Assembly (NCBI RefSeq): GCF_028621955.1
Contig: NZ_CP117516.1
Coordinates: forward strand, 3,494,001 to 3,558,000
Direction: 5' to 3'
Length of the DNA stretch: 64,000 bases
Source: Erythrobacter sp. BLCC-B19
GTDB taxonomy: Bacteria > Pseudomonadota > Alphaproteobacteria > Sphingomonadales > Sphingomonadaceae
The notes under the pieces were generated by a model. It saw nothing but the letters and a program-made list of their open reading frames with translations, did not search any database and was not told where the DNA came from. Shown one piece after another: positions 26,406 through 35,268 of this stretch. The stretch's first letter is position 1. Each line of letters opens with the position of its first letter. Made by a program: the position numbers and the translations under genes.

Positions 26406-28574
26406 ATGAACCGCGTTCGCCTGCTTGTCCTCAACGCCGCGCTCGGCCCGCTGGATTACCGGCTGCCCGAGGGTGTGGATGCGCCCGCAGGCAGCGTGGT
26501 GATCGCCCCGTTGGGGCCGCGCAAGGTCACTGGCATCGTATGGGACGAAGGCCGTCTGCCGGGGGACGCGATCGCCTTTGAACGCCTGCGCCCGATCCTT
26601 GAGGTGCTGCCCGTGCCCCCGCTGCCCGCACCCCTCAGGCGGCTGATCGAGTGGACGGCGGACTATTACTGCGCGCCGCTCGCCGCGGTCGCGCGCATGG
26701 CGCTGTCGAGCGGCGGGGCGCTGGGCGGGCCTGCGACCATGACCGAATATCGCCTCACCGGAGCGGAGATCGCCGGGCGGCTGACCGCGCAGCGCAAGGC
26801 CGCGCTGGAAAAACTCGCCGGCGCGCAAGGCACCATGCGCGAGCTTGCCGCAATCGCGGGCGTTTCGGAAGGCGTGCTGCGCGGGATGGCGGGCGCAGGC
26901 TTGCTGGGGCCGGTGACGGTCAAGATCGACCGCCCCTATCCCCCCGCCGATCCCGACCACCACCAGCCCGATCTTTCGCCGGTGCAGGCCGAGGTCGCCG
27001 CTACGCTGGTCGAAGCGGTGCGGGCGCGGGCCTTTGCCCCTTTCCTGCTCGACGGGGTAACCGGTTCCGGCAAGACCGAAACCTATTTCGAACCCGTCGC
27101 AGAGGCCATCCGGCAGGGGCGGCAGGTGCTGGTGCTGCTGCCCGAAATCGCGCTGACCGAGAACTTCCTCGCGCGGTTTGCGGCGCGGTTCGGGGCGAAG
27201 CCGGTGCTGTGGCACTCTTCGCTCAAGTCCACCGAGCGCCGCCGCGCATGGCGGGCAATTGCCGATGGAAGCGCGCAGGTCGTGGTCGGCGCGCGTTCGG
27301 CGCTGTTCCTGCCCTATGCCAAGCTCGGCCTGATCGTCGTGGATGAAGCGCACGAGATCAGCTTCAAGCAGGATGACGGCGTGCGCTACAACGCCCGTGA
27401 CGTGGCGGTGATGCGCGCGCGGTTTGAAGGGGTGCCGGTGATCCTCGCCAGCGCCACCCCGGCCTTGGAAAGCCTGCACATGGCGGCGCAGGGCATCTAC
27501 ACCAAGCTCGACCTGCCGAGCCGGTTCGGCGGGGCGACGCTGCCTGCGGTCAGGCTTATCAATCTCACCGAGGAAAAGCCGGGCAGCCAGCGCTGGCTGG
27601 CAGGTCCGTTGATCGAGGCTCTGCGCGACCGGCTGGACAAGGGCGAGCAATCGCTGCTGTTTTTGAACCGGCGCGGCTATGCCCCGCTGACGCTGTGCCG
27701 CAATTGCGGGCACCGCTTCAAATGCCCCTCGTGCAGCGCATGGCTGGTCGAACACCGCCTCTCGGCCCGCCTTGCCTGCCACCATTGCGGGTTCGAGACG
27801 CGGGTGCCCGACGCCTGCCCCGAATGCGGGGAGAGCGATTGCCTCGTCGCCTGCGGGCCGGGGGTGGAACGGATCGCGGCCGAAGTCGCCGACCTCTTCC
27901 CCGAAGCGCGGGTGGCGGTGGCGACCTCGGACACATTGAACACCCCCGACCGCGCGGCCGAGTTCATCGCCATGGCCGAAAGCAAGGCGATCGACATCAT
28001 CATCGGCACACAGCTGGTGACCAAGGGCTTCCATTTTCCTGATCTCACGCTGGTGGGCGTGGTCGATGCCGACCTCGGCCTTGAAGGCGGAGACCTGCGC
28101 GCGGGCGAGCGCACCTATAGCCAGATCGCGCAAGTCGCGGGCCGCGCAGGCCGCGGGGCCAAGCCGGGCGAAGTGCTGATCCAGACCCGCCACCCCGATG
28201 CGCCTGTGATCGCCGCGCTGGCAGGCGGCGACCGCGACGCCTTCTATGCCGCCGAAACCCAAGGCCGCCGCGATGCGGGCGCGCCGCCGTTCGGGCGCTG
28301 GGCTGCGATCATCCTCAGCTCCGAGGACGAAAAGGAAGCGCGCGAGGCCGCCGCGCGATTGGGCGATGTCCGCCCGCGCCTCGCCGACGTCCAGATCCTC
28401 GGCCCCGCCCCTGCCCCACTCGCCTTGCTGCGCGGGCGATACCGTTACCGCTTCCTCGTCAACGCGCGGCGCAGCGCCAATGTGCAAGGCGTCCTGCGCA
28501 ACTGGATCGGCGCGGTGAACTTTGCTCCGGGGGTGCGCGTGGGGGTGGACATCGACCCCTATTCCTTCGTCTGA
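26406..28574 (+). CDS. priA: Primosomal replication restart helicase PriA
   Basis: Restarts stalled replication forks by loading the primosome. It is 722 aa. The N-terminal 3'BD and winged domains are followed by an SF2 helicase with Walker A GVTGSGKT at 217-224 and DEAH at 313-316. A zinc-binding module with eight Cys starts at C431 (C431, C434 onward to about 475) inside the helicase. The C-terminal helicase motif GRAGRG is present. ATG 26406 has the usual N-terminus. It is followed 67 bp later by a secreted protein gene. Confidence 0.97.
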   Translation: MNRVRLLVLNAALGPLDYRLPEGVDAPAGSVVIAPLGPRKVTGIVWDEGRLPGDAIAFERLRPILEVLPVPPLPAPLRRLIEWTADYYCAPLAAVARMALSSGGALGGPATMTEYRLTGAEIAGRLTAQRKAALEKLAGAQGTMRELAAIAGVSEGVLRGMAGAGLLGPVTVKIDRPYPPADPDHHQPDLSPVQAEVAATLVEAVRARAFAPFLLDGVTGSGKTETYFEPVAEAIRQGRQVLVLLPEIALTENFLARFAARFGAKPVLWHSSLKSTERRRAWRAIADGSAQVVVGARSALFLPYAKLGLIVVDEAHEISFKQDDGVRYNARDVAVMRARFEGVPVILASATPALESLHMAAQGIYTKLDLPSRFGGATLPAVRLINLTEEKPGSQRWLAGPLIEALRDRLDKGEQSLLFLNRRGYAPLTLCRNCGHRFKCPSCSAWLVEHRLSARLACHHCGFETRVPDACPECGESDCLVACGPGVERIAAEVADLFPEARVAVATSDTLNTPDRAAEFIAMAESKAIDIIIGTQLVTKGFHFPDLTLVGVVDADLGLEGGDLRAGERTYSQIAQVAGRAGRGAKPGEVLIQTRHPDAPVIAALAGGDRDAFYAAETQGRRDAGAPPFGRWAAIILSSEDEKEAREAAARLGDVRPRLADVQILGPAPAPLALLRGRYRYRFLVNARRSANVQGVLRNWIGAVNFAPGVRVGVDIDPYSFV

Positions 28575-28641
28575 CGGGCCAATCTTCAAGAATTTTAAGG
28601 TAACTTTACAGCATCTTAGCCCATGTTATCAGAGGGCCATG

Positions 28642-30141
28642 ATGCTGCGCATCGGCTTTGCCCTGTGGGCCTTGTGCCTCGCGATTCCCGCCAGCGCCGC
28701 CGATTGGCTGCGCGCCGAAAGCGAGCACTATGTCATCCACGCCCGGATGGACGAGGCAGAGCTGCGCGCGCTGGTGCAGACCATCGAGGATTTCGACCGC
28801 GTTCTTCACGGCCTGATGCCGGGCGAGACCTGGCACGGGCGCAAGCCCGAATTCTACCTGACCGCCGATCCGCGCCGCATCCGCCGGGTGGTCGATTTCG
28901 GCGCGAGTGCGGTGTGCGAAAGCCATGCCGAATTGCCGATGGCCTATGCGCTCTACACGCCAGGCGCGCAGGGCGAGGAGGCCGATGCGGGCGAAATCTT
29001 CTACTGCCTCGCCAGTCTCCACCTCGAAAACGCCTTCTTCCGGCCCAAGCCGATGTGGCTGTCGGCCGGGCTTTCGCACTTCTTTGAGACCGCCGTCCGC
29101 AACCCGGACGGCAGCTTCCTGATCGGCACGCCGCGCCGCCTGCAACGGGTGCAGGGCATAACGCCCGGTAGCCTCGGCGACACGCTGGTGGTGCGCACCC
29201 GCCACCGCAGCGAGGCGGACTATGCCCGCTTCCTCGAACTCAGCCGCGCGCTGGCCAGCCCGCTGCTGCTCGAAACGCGCTTTGCCGGCGTGCTCGACCG
29301 CTATCTCGATGCCTATGCGGGCGGACGCAGCATGGCCGAGGCGGCGCGCGAGCTGGGCGATCTGGATGCGCTCGCCCGCGAACTGGCGCGGCGCCGGGTG
29401 GTCGCGCCGGTGCGGCGGGTGGTGGTGTCCCCGCATTTCACCGCCAATATGGAGGTGCGCCCGATGCGCGCGGACGAGATCGCGCTGATCGACCTGCGGC
29501 TCGAACGGCTGCTCGAAACCCGCCCCAAGGCCACCTCCGACGATCTACGCGCTCTGACCAACCGCCATCCCGAAAGCGCGCTGGTGTGGTACGAATATGC
29601 CGCCGCCGAATATGTCCGCGTCCAGCACAGCGATTTCGGCGGGCGGCCGGTGTTCCGCGGTTTCGGCTTTTCGAACGGCGATCTGATCGTGATGACCAAC
29701 CCCCATTCCGATGCGGAAGCGTGGCGTGCGGTCAACGTGGCGCTCGCGATCGATCCCGGTCTGGCCGAGGCCCAGCGGCTCAAGGCCGAGATCATGCTCG
29801 CCCGGCTGGTGCGCGAGGGCAATCCCGACGATCCGCCCTCCTATGACGAGGTGCGCAAGCTGCTGCGCCCCCTCGCCCGCACGCCCGAGCGCCATCCGTT
29901 GGCCGCGGCGCTCTATCACCAGACCTATATCGAACAGGGCCGCGCTGCCCCCAAGTCCGCCGCCCGCCAGCTGGAACGCGCCTTCGTCCACAACGCCGGG
30001 GTCGGCGATTTCCGCTACGCGCAGGCCACCGCGATGAGCCGCCGGGGCGAGACCGGCTTGGCGCGCGGGCTGCTGATCTCGATGCTGAATGATCCCGCCT
30101 TTTCCGCCGCCGCGCTGCGGGCCCTGGAGGCGGAGCCCTAG
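28642..30141 (+). CDS. Secreted protein, 499 aa, tetratricopeptide-like helical C-terminus
   Basis: Signal peptide of about 19 residues (LCLAIPASA then A). The N-terminal third has the pattern of a surface/peptidase-adjacent domain (ESEHYVIHA, LHGLMPGETW, WLSAGLSHFFETAV). The last third has repeated helical pairs with many Ala/Leu/Arg, like TPR solenoids (EAQRLKAEIMLARLV). ATG 28642 is favoured because AGAGGG at 28631-28636 is better spaced than for ATG 28639. It resembles the DUF1570-like/peptidase-adjacent secreted proteins but the active-site HExxH is not obvious. Function unknown. Confidence 0.72.
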   Translation: MLRIGFALWALCLAIPASAADWLRAESEHYVIHARMDEAELRALVQTIEDFDRVLHGLMPGETWHGRKPEFYLTADPRRIRRVVDFGASAVCESHAELPMAYALYTPGAQGEEADAGEIFYCLASLHLENAFFRPKPMWLSAGLSHFFETAVRNPDGSFLIGTPRRLQRVQGITPGSLGDTLVVRTRHRSEADYARFLELSRALASPLLLETRFAGVLDRYLDAYAGGRSMAEAARELGDLDALARELARRRVVAPVRRVVVSPHFTANMEVRPMRADEIALIDLRLERLLETRPKATSDDLRALTNRHPESALVWYEYAAAEYVRVQHSDFGGRPVFRGFGFSNGDLIVMTNPHSDAEAWRAVNVALAIDPGLAEAQRLKAEIMLARLVREGNPDDPPSYDEVRKLLRPLARTPERHPLAAALYHQTYIEQGRAAPKSAARQLERAFVHNAGVGDFRYAQATAMSRRGETGLARGLLISMLNDPAFSAAALRALEAEP

Positions 30142-30184
30142 CGTTTCGCGAAACCAAACATGGGGCGGGCGCGTATCCCTTCGC

Positions 30185-31753
30185 ATGACCCGTCCCGTTC
30201 TCGTGCCGATCCTCGGCGACCAGCTGTCGCGCAATATCTCAAGTCTTGAGGGTCTCTCCCCCGCAAGCACCGTCGTGCTGATGATGGAGGTGTGGGACGA
30301 GGCGACCTATGTGAAGCACCACAAGCAGAAGATCGTGCTCATTTTCTCGGCAATGCGCCACTTCGCGGCGGAATTGCGGGCCGAGGGCTGGCAGGTCGAT
30401 TACGTGCCGCTGGACGACGCGGAGAACACCGGCAGCTTCACCGGCGAAGTCGCCCGCGCGGTGGCACGCCACGCCCCGTCCGAAATCCGCGTCACCGAAA
30501 GCGGCGAATGGCGCGTCCATAACGCCATGCTCGAATGGGAGGGCCGCTTCCCCTGCCCCGTCTCCATCCTCCCCGACACGCGCTTCATCGCCACCCACGC
30601 CGAATTTCGCGCCTTTGCCGAGGGGCGCAAGCATCTGACGATGGAGTATTTCTACCGCGAGATGCGGCGCAAGACCGGGCTGCTGATGGAGGGCGACAAG
30701 CCCGTGGGCGGCGTCTGGAACCTCGATGCGGAAAACCGCGAGCCGCCCAAGGAAGGCCTGCGCGCGCCCCCTGCCCCCAAATTCGCGCCCGACGCCATCA
30801 CGCGGGCGGTGATAGCGCTGGTGGGAGAACGCTTTGCCGATCACTTCGGCGATCTCGAGCCTTTCGGGTGGCCGGTGACCCGTGCCGAGGCGCTCGAAGC
30901 TGCCGAAGCCTTCTTTGCCCGGCGCCTCAGCCTGTTCGGCCCCTATCAGGACGCGATGGTGCACGGGGAGGACGATCTCTACCACTCGATGCTGTCAACC
31001 AGCCTCAATATCGGGCTGCTCGATCCGCTGGAGCTGTGCCGCGCGGCGGAGGCTGCCTATAAATCAGGCAGGGCTCCGCTCAATTCCGTAGAGGGCTTCA
31101 TCCGCCAGATCATCGGCTGGCGCGAATATGTGCGCGGGTTCTACTGGCACCAGATGCCGGGGCTCGCCGCTGCCAATGAATTGGGCGCGCACCGCCCGCT
31201 GCCGGAGTTCTTCTGGACAGGGCAGACCGATATGCGCTGCCTCGCCGACTGCATCCGCACCACCCGCGAAGACGCCCATGCGCACCACATCCAGCGGTTG
31301 ATGGTGCTCGGCAATTTCTGCCTGATTGCCGGGATCGACCCTGGCCAAGTGGCCGACTGGTATCTGGCGGTCTATGCCGATGCCTTCGAATGGGTCGAGC
31401 TGCCGAACGTCGCCGGCATGGTGCTCTATGCCGATGGCGGCCGCCTCGCGACCAAGCCCTATGCGGCAAGCGGCAATTACATCAACAAGATGTCGGACTA
31501 TTGCAAAGGCTGCCGCTACAAGGTGGCCGAGAAGACCGGGCCCAGGGCGTGCCCGTTCAACCCGCTCTACTGGCATTTCATGGACGCGAACCGTGCGCGG
31601 CTGGAAAGCAACCACCGGATCGGGCGGATCTATGCGACGTGGGACAAGATGGGCGAGGCGAAGCAGCGGGAATATCTGGATACGGCAGAAAAATTCCTCG
31701 ACAGCCTCGAACCCGCGCGCGAAGGCTGGGCCAGAAACGCCGAAAGCAACTGA
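30185..31753 (+). CDS. FeS-cluster (6-4) photolyase/cryptochrome (PhrB-like)
   Basis: Light-driven repair of (6-4) pyrimidine dimers, using FAD, a ribolumazine-type antenna and a [4Fe-4S] cluster. Length is 522 aa. The four cluster cysteines are C352, C440, C443 and C456; their spacing (88, 3, 13) equals that of the Agrobacterium PhrB cysteines 350, 438, 441 and 454 as I remember them. The antenna-domain N-terminus PVLVPILGDQLS and the FAD region HHIQRLMVLGNFCLIAGI are typical. ATG 30185 starts the domain. A GST gene follows 14 bp later, and the DUF2256 protein often linked to photolyases is also in the window (61472). Confidence 0.93.
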   Translation: MTRPVLVPILGDQLSRNISSLEGLSPASTVVLMMEVWDEATYVKHHKQKIVLIFSAMRHFAAELRAEGWQVDYVPLDDAENTGSFTGEVARAVARHAPSEIRVTESGEWRVHNAMLEWEGRFPCPVSILPDTRFIATHAEFRAFAEGRKHLTMEYFYREMRRKTGLLMEGDKPVGGVWNLDAENREPPKEGLRAPPAPKFAPDAITRAVIALVGERFADHFGDLEPFGWPVTRAEALEAAEAFFARRLSLFGPYQDAMVHGEDDLYHSMLSTSLNIGLLDPLELCRAAEAAYKSGRAPLNSVEGFIRQIIGWREYVRGFYWHQMPGLAAANELGAHRPLPEFFWTGQTDMRCLADCIRTTREDAHAHHIQRLMVLGNFCLIAGIDPGQVADWYLAVYADAFEWVELPNVAGMVLYADGGRLATKPYAASGNYINKMSDYCKGCRYKVAEKTGPRACPFNPLYWHFMDANRARLESNHRIGRIYATWDKMGEAKQREYLDTAEKFLDSLEPAREGWARNAESN

Positions 31754-31767
31754 CACGGGAGAGAGCC

Positions 31768-32403
31768 ATGCTGACCATCCACCACCTGCGCCTGTCGCAA
31801 TCCGAACGCATCGTCTGGCTCGCCGAGGAGCTGGGGCTGGAATATGATTGCAAGCTCTACACCCGCCGCACCGACAACCGCCTCGCGCCTGATGAATACA
31901 AGGCGCTGCACCCGATGGGCATTGCCCCCGTCATTACCGACGGCGATCTGGTGCTGGGCGAGAGCGGCGCGATCATGGACTATATCATCGCCAAGTATGC
32001 CCCCGATACGGCGCTGGTGCCGGGCGTGGACCATCCGGACTTTGCCGATCACCTGTTCTACTACCACTGGGCCAACGCGACCTTCATGACCAACGGCATG
32101 ATGGCGCTGGTGGCGCAGTTCATGGGTGCAAGCGAACTGCCCCCCTTCGTCGCCGACCGGGTGCAGAAAGGCTGGGCGATCGTCGAGAAGCGGCTGGGCG
32201 AAGCGGACTATTTCGGCGGATCGCAGCTGACCACGGCGGACATCATGATGGGCTTCCAGCTCACCACCAGCCGCGCGATGAGCGGCATGAGCATCGATCA
32301 CCTGCCCAACCTGAAGGCCTATCTGAAGCGCATCGGCGAACGCCCAGCGTACCAGCGCGCTATGGCCAAGTGCGAACCGGGGATGCCGCCCAAGCTGGAT
32401 TGA
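31768..32403 (+). CDS. Glutathione S-transferase
   Basis: A 211-aa cytosolic GST: thioredoxin-like N-domain (MLTIHHLRLSQSERIVWLAEEL, residues 1-22 in part) with the cis-Pro PMGIAPVI and ESGAIMDYI, then an all-helical C-domain. The catalytic residue is probably the Ser/Tyr near the N-terminus. Close to the photolyase (14 bp) and with its own GAGAG Shine-Dalgarno; co-expression is likely but not proven. Confidence 0.9.
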   Translation: MLTIHHLRLSQSERIVWLAEELGLEYDCKLYTRRTDNRLAPDEYKALHPMGIAPVITDGDLVLGESGAIMDYIIAKYAPDTALVPGVDHPDFADHLFYYHWANATFMTNGMMALVAQFMGASELPPFVADRVQKGWAIVEKRLGEADYFGGSQLTTADIMMGFQLTTSRAMSGMSIDHLPNLKAYLKRIGERPAYQRAMAKCEPGMPPKLD

Positions 32404-32524
32404 GGGGGCAATTGTCCCGCCATTCATAGGTTTAAGCAGAAAAAGCACCAAATGCATCGAACCGCGCCTATTGCGCTGGGGCCCTGCTCTGCCATATTCT
32501 CCACTTGCTAGGAGAATTATTGAA
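32404..32524. other. Leading edge of an AT-rich segment, no gene seen
   Basis: From just after the GST stop, base composition drops noticeably compared with flanks. No gene is supported in these 121 bases. They include the promoter and ribosome-binding region (GGAG at 32511-32514) of the DUF2188 gene. Confidence 0.5.
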
Positions 32525-32749
32525 ATGGCTAAGCCTGGTCAGCACGTGGTACCGTCGGCGGACGGATGGAAGGTTCGGCGTGCCGGGTCGTCAAAGGCGT
32601 CAAGCACACATCCTACACAACAAGAAGCGATTGACGCAGCAAAGCGCATTGCACGTAACCAAAAGACGGAACTCTATGTTCATGGACGCGACGGACGCAT
32701 CCGCGAACGAAGTTCTTTTGGCAATGACTCTCACCCGCCAAAAGGATGA
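32525..32749 (+). CDS. DUF2188 protein, 74 aa
   Basis: A small protein matching the DUF2188 consensus: HVVPSADGWKVRRAG, then TQQEAIDAAKRIARNQKTEL, then YVHGRDGRIRERSSFGNDSH. The fold is expected to be a small beta-alpha-beta unit. ATG 32525 follows a GGAG (spacing 10 nt). Its TGA overlaps the ATG of the next gene (ATGA at 32746-32749), indicating translational coupling and a shared function. Base composition is AT-rich compared with the genome, consistent with acquisition by transfer. Molecular function unknown. Confidence 0.85.
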   Translation: MAKPGQHVVPSADGWKVRRAGSSKASSTHPTQQEAIDAAKRIARNQKTELYVHGRDGRIRERSSFGNDSHPPKG

Positions 32750-33387
32750 ACGAGGCACCTGCATTCGAGCGTTCAGTTTTCATCAACTGCCCGTTCGATG
32801 CAAGCTTTGCCCCAATGCTACAGGCACTCGCGTTCTGCGTCGTAGATATTGGCTTTATCCCAAGGCTTGCGCCAGAAAACTCTGACAATGCTGCAAACCG
32901 ATTAGATCGGATAATTGAACTTGTGGCCAAGTCAAAATTCGGCATTCATGACTTAAGTCGCTGCAAAGCCTCGACCGCGGGCGAGTACGCGCGGATGAAT
33001 ATGCCTTTCGAATTGGGAATAGATCACAGTTGCGCCCGATTTGGGGTAGGTCCCTTAAGCACCAAACGCATACTGATCCTTGAAAACTCTAAGTATGACT
33101 ATCAGAAATGCCTTTCGGATATTGCGGGTTGGGATATTGAGTCCCACGACGGAGATTACTTGAAATTGATCCGAAAGGTTCGCAATTGGCTCGTGAGGCA
33201 GGAAGGCTCTTACCCGATTGGCGCGGCGCAAATCGAAACTGATTACGCGACATTTCAGGAATGGTATTGGGAGCGCGAGCTATCGAGGGGCGCGACTGAA
33301 AATGACATTCTCGAATACCCCACGATCAATATGATCCTAGCGATGCAGGAGTGGCATTCGGCAGGAAAGCCAGCCGAATGGCTGTAG
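32746..33387 (+). CDS. TIR/nucleoside-deoxyribosyltransferase-like protein, 213 aa
   Basis: Predicted Rossmannoid (flavodoxin-like) fold. Beta 1 is RSVFINCPFD (10-18), then a helix (21-36) and a second strand near GFIPRLA. Next come helix NRLDRIIELVAKSK, strand FGIHDLSRC (66-73) and the block NMPFELGIDHS (85-95) with Glu E89. The E-L-G after a short Asp/Ser segment is where nucleoside deoxyribosyltransferases and TIR NADases carry their catalytic Glu. The strand KRILILEN and a helical C-terminus follow. I infer a nucleotide or NAD N-glycosidase-like enzyme; no assay-based support exists. It is coupled to DUF2188. The interior is AT-rich by hand count (32881-32940 about 40%, 33061-33120 about 38% G+C). 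Confidence 0.75.
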   Translation: MNEAPAFERSVFINCPFDASFAPMLQALAFCVVDIGFIPRLAPENSDNAANRLDRIIELVAKSKFGIHDLSRCKASTAGEYARMNMPFELGIDHSCARFGVGPLSTKRILILENSKYDYQKCLSDIAGWDIESHDGDYLKLIRKVRNWLVRQEGSYPIGAAQIETDYATFQEWYWERELSRGATENDILEYPTINMILAMQEWHSAGKPAEWL

Positions 33388-33425
33388 GCTTGAGTTAACT
33401 GCAAGATGCAAAATGCACTATCCCC

Positions 33426-34496
33426 TCACACCCCTTCGCGCCGCAGCAACTCCGCCTTGATCTCAAGCCCATAGGCATAGCCCCCCAGCGTGCCGTCCGC
33501 CGCGATCACGCGGTGGCAGGGGATCAGCACCGCGACATGGTTAGCCCCGTTCGCCCCGCCGACCGCGCGGCTGGCCTTGGGGTTGCCCAAAGCCGCCGCC
33601 AGTTCGCCATAAGACCGCGTCTCGCCTGCCGGGATGCGGCGCAACTCCTCCCACACCCGCTGCTGGAACGCGGTGCCGTGGACGTCGAGCGGGATCGCGG
33701 CGCTGCCCGGCCCCGGTTGCTCGACCGCCGCCACAACCTGCGCGAACAGAGCGCGGAAGTCCTCGCCGGCGGGCACCAGTTCGGCGCGCGGGAACCGTGC
33801 CTGCAACTCGGCCTCGCCCTCCCCGAAGGCAAGACAGCACACACCCTTGTCGGTCGCGGCTACCAGCATGTCACCGAGCGAGGTCGCCAGCACCGTCCAA
33901 TGCACCTGCTTGCCCGCCCCGCCCTTGCGCCACTCGCTCGCTGTCATGCCCAATTTGCCTCGTGTTGCCGTGTAGAAGGTTTTGGGCGCGTCAAAGCCCG
34001 CCTTTGACAGCGCTTCGGTCACGTTCAGACCCGCGCTGAGCGCCGCGCGCACCCGATCCTCGCGCAAGGCCTTGGCAAAGGCGGCAGGCGAGAGGCCGAC
34101 GGTGCGTTTGAACAGGCGCTGGAAATGCGTGGGGGTGTAGCCGGTGAGGTCGGCCAGCTGGTCCAGCGTCATCGCCCCCTGCTCGCGGATCGCGGCCATC
34201 GCGGCGAGCACGCAGGCCTCCTCGGCGCTTTGTGTGTTGGGCGAGCAGCGTTTGCACGCCCGCAAACCGGCTTTTGCCGCCGCCTGTGCGCTGGGATAGA
34301 ACCGCACATTCCTGCGCAATGGCGCCCGCGCCGGGCACGAAGGGCGGCAATAGATCCCGGTCGAATGAACGCCGGTGACAAAGGCGCCGTCGAACCGGCG
34401 ATCCTTGTCCAGCACCGCCTGCCAGCGGGCATCATCGGAGATGTTCTCAAAATGTTTCACGTGAAACAATTTGCCACACCCCGGTGATGCGCGCAC
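33426..34496 (-). CDS. ada: Bifunctional DNA-repair regulator Ada (O6-methylguanine/phosphotriester methyltransferase)
   Basis: Repairs alkylated DNA and activates the adaptive response. Domains in order: N-terminal zinc phosphotriester domain (C50, C54, C81, C84), an AraC-type helix-turn-helix (about 105-190), and the methyltransferase domain with the acceptor in P326-C327-H-R-V. The longest reading begins at GTG 34496. A perfect parS lies across codons 10-15 (LFHVKH), so the true start could be later. Placed after the AT-rich cassette. Confidence 0.94.
   Translation of the reverse strand: MRASPGCGKLFHVKHFENISDDARWQAVLDKDRRFDGAFVTGVHSTGIYCRPSCPARAPLRRNVRFYPSAQAAAKAGLRACKRCSPNTQSAEEACVLAAMAAIREQGAMTLDQLADLTGYTPTHFQRLFKRTVGLSPAAFAKALREDRVRAALSAGLNVTEALSKAGFDAPKTFYTATRGKLGMTASEWRKGGAGKQVHWTVLATSLGDMLVAATDKGVCCLAFGEGEAELQARFPRAELVPAGEDFRALFAQVVAAVEQPGPGSAAIPLDVHGTAFQQRVWEELRRIPAGETRSYGELAAALGNPKASRAVGGANGANHVAVLIPCHRVIAADGTLGGYAYGLEIKAELLRREGV
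34453..34468. promoter_or_regulatory. parS site (ParB-binding), perfect 16-bp palindrome
   Basis: TGTTTCACGTGAAACA at 34453-34468 is a full palindrome and matches the chromosomal parS consensus TGTTNCACGTGAAACA. It lies within the 5' part of ada and encodes FHVKH, the same coding disguise seen at parS sites elsewhere. ParB binds such sites near the replication origin and loads SMC. Confidence 0.85.
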
Positions 34497-34525
34497 CCCT
34501 CTGGTTTGCGCTCAATGTCGGGCGA

Positions 34526-35185
34526 TCAGGCGCCGGCCGGGGCGATCGAGGCGGCGATGGTCCGCGTCCGGGCCTTGAGTTCGGCATCGGTCACGCCCAT
34601 GCCTTCGACCGCATAGGCGTTGACGTTGATGAACTGGCCTTCGATCACGGTCATGCAGATCAAGCCGCTGATCTTGATGGTGCCGTTCTGGCCCACCACG
34701 TCGCCGCGCAAGGCCATGTAGACGCACATATCATCCTGCCCGATGTAGCGGGGCACGGTGTTGGTGAGCTTGACGGTGTTTCCGGTACCTTCGGCGACTT
34801 CGCGCGCGGCATCATCAAGCGCATCATCGACGAGCTGCTGGCCATTGGCGGTCTGGAGCTCACGCGCGATCAGCGCGAGGAAATCTGCGCGCGGCATATC
34901 GACAGGCATCGCCTCGCGCGGCGATTTGATGTGGACATAGTCCTCGCCAAAGGTGCCGCAGCGTTCGAGATCGGCGTGGGTGAGGTTCATCGAATCGAGC
35001 GCCGCCGACCTCTCGGCCAGGGCCACGGTAGCGCCAGAAGGCAGGCAATAGCCCTGCGGGACAGGCACGGTGAAGGCCTTGCCGCCGACCGAGAAACGGT
35101 GCTGCGCCGCACCTTGGGCCGCGGCCATGCCGGGCACCAGCGCGAGCGCCGCCAAGGCCAGTGTCACATAACGAATGCCAATCAT
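34526..35185 (-). CDS. Secreted hypothetical protein, 219 aa
   Basis: Start ATG 35185 gives a clean signal peptide (hydrophobic LALAALALVPG, probable cleavage AAAQ). The mature part is globular with three or more Cys (GYCLPSG, ERCGTFG, DDMCVY), so disulfides are likely in the periplasm. It recalls DUF-type periplasmic proteins of sphingomonads, but I cannot name a family. It lies 29 bp after ada on the same strand. Confidence 0.72.
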   Translation of the reverse strand: MIGIRYVTLALAALALVPGMAAAQGAAQHRFSVGGKAFTVPVPQGYCLPSGATVALAERSAALDSMNLTHADLERCGTFGEDYVHIKSPREAMPVDMPRADFLALIARELQTANGQQLVDDALDDAAREVAEGTGNTVKLTNTVPRYIGQDDMCVYMALRGDVVGQNGTIKISGLICMTVIEGQFINVNAYAVEGMGVTDAELKARTRTIAASIAPAGA

Positions 35186-35268
35186 TGCTGCCCCCGTGTG
35201 CATTGGGTAGATCATGGGTTTACGGCAGGCATTGCAGCTATTGCTGCCGGATCAAGGATTTTCTCGCG

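Noticed and set aside
32404-33425. A typical genomic island with integrase and att sites
   Set aside because: No integrase, tRNA or direct-repeat boundary is seen; only composition and gene type suggest transfer.
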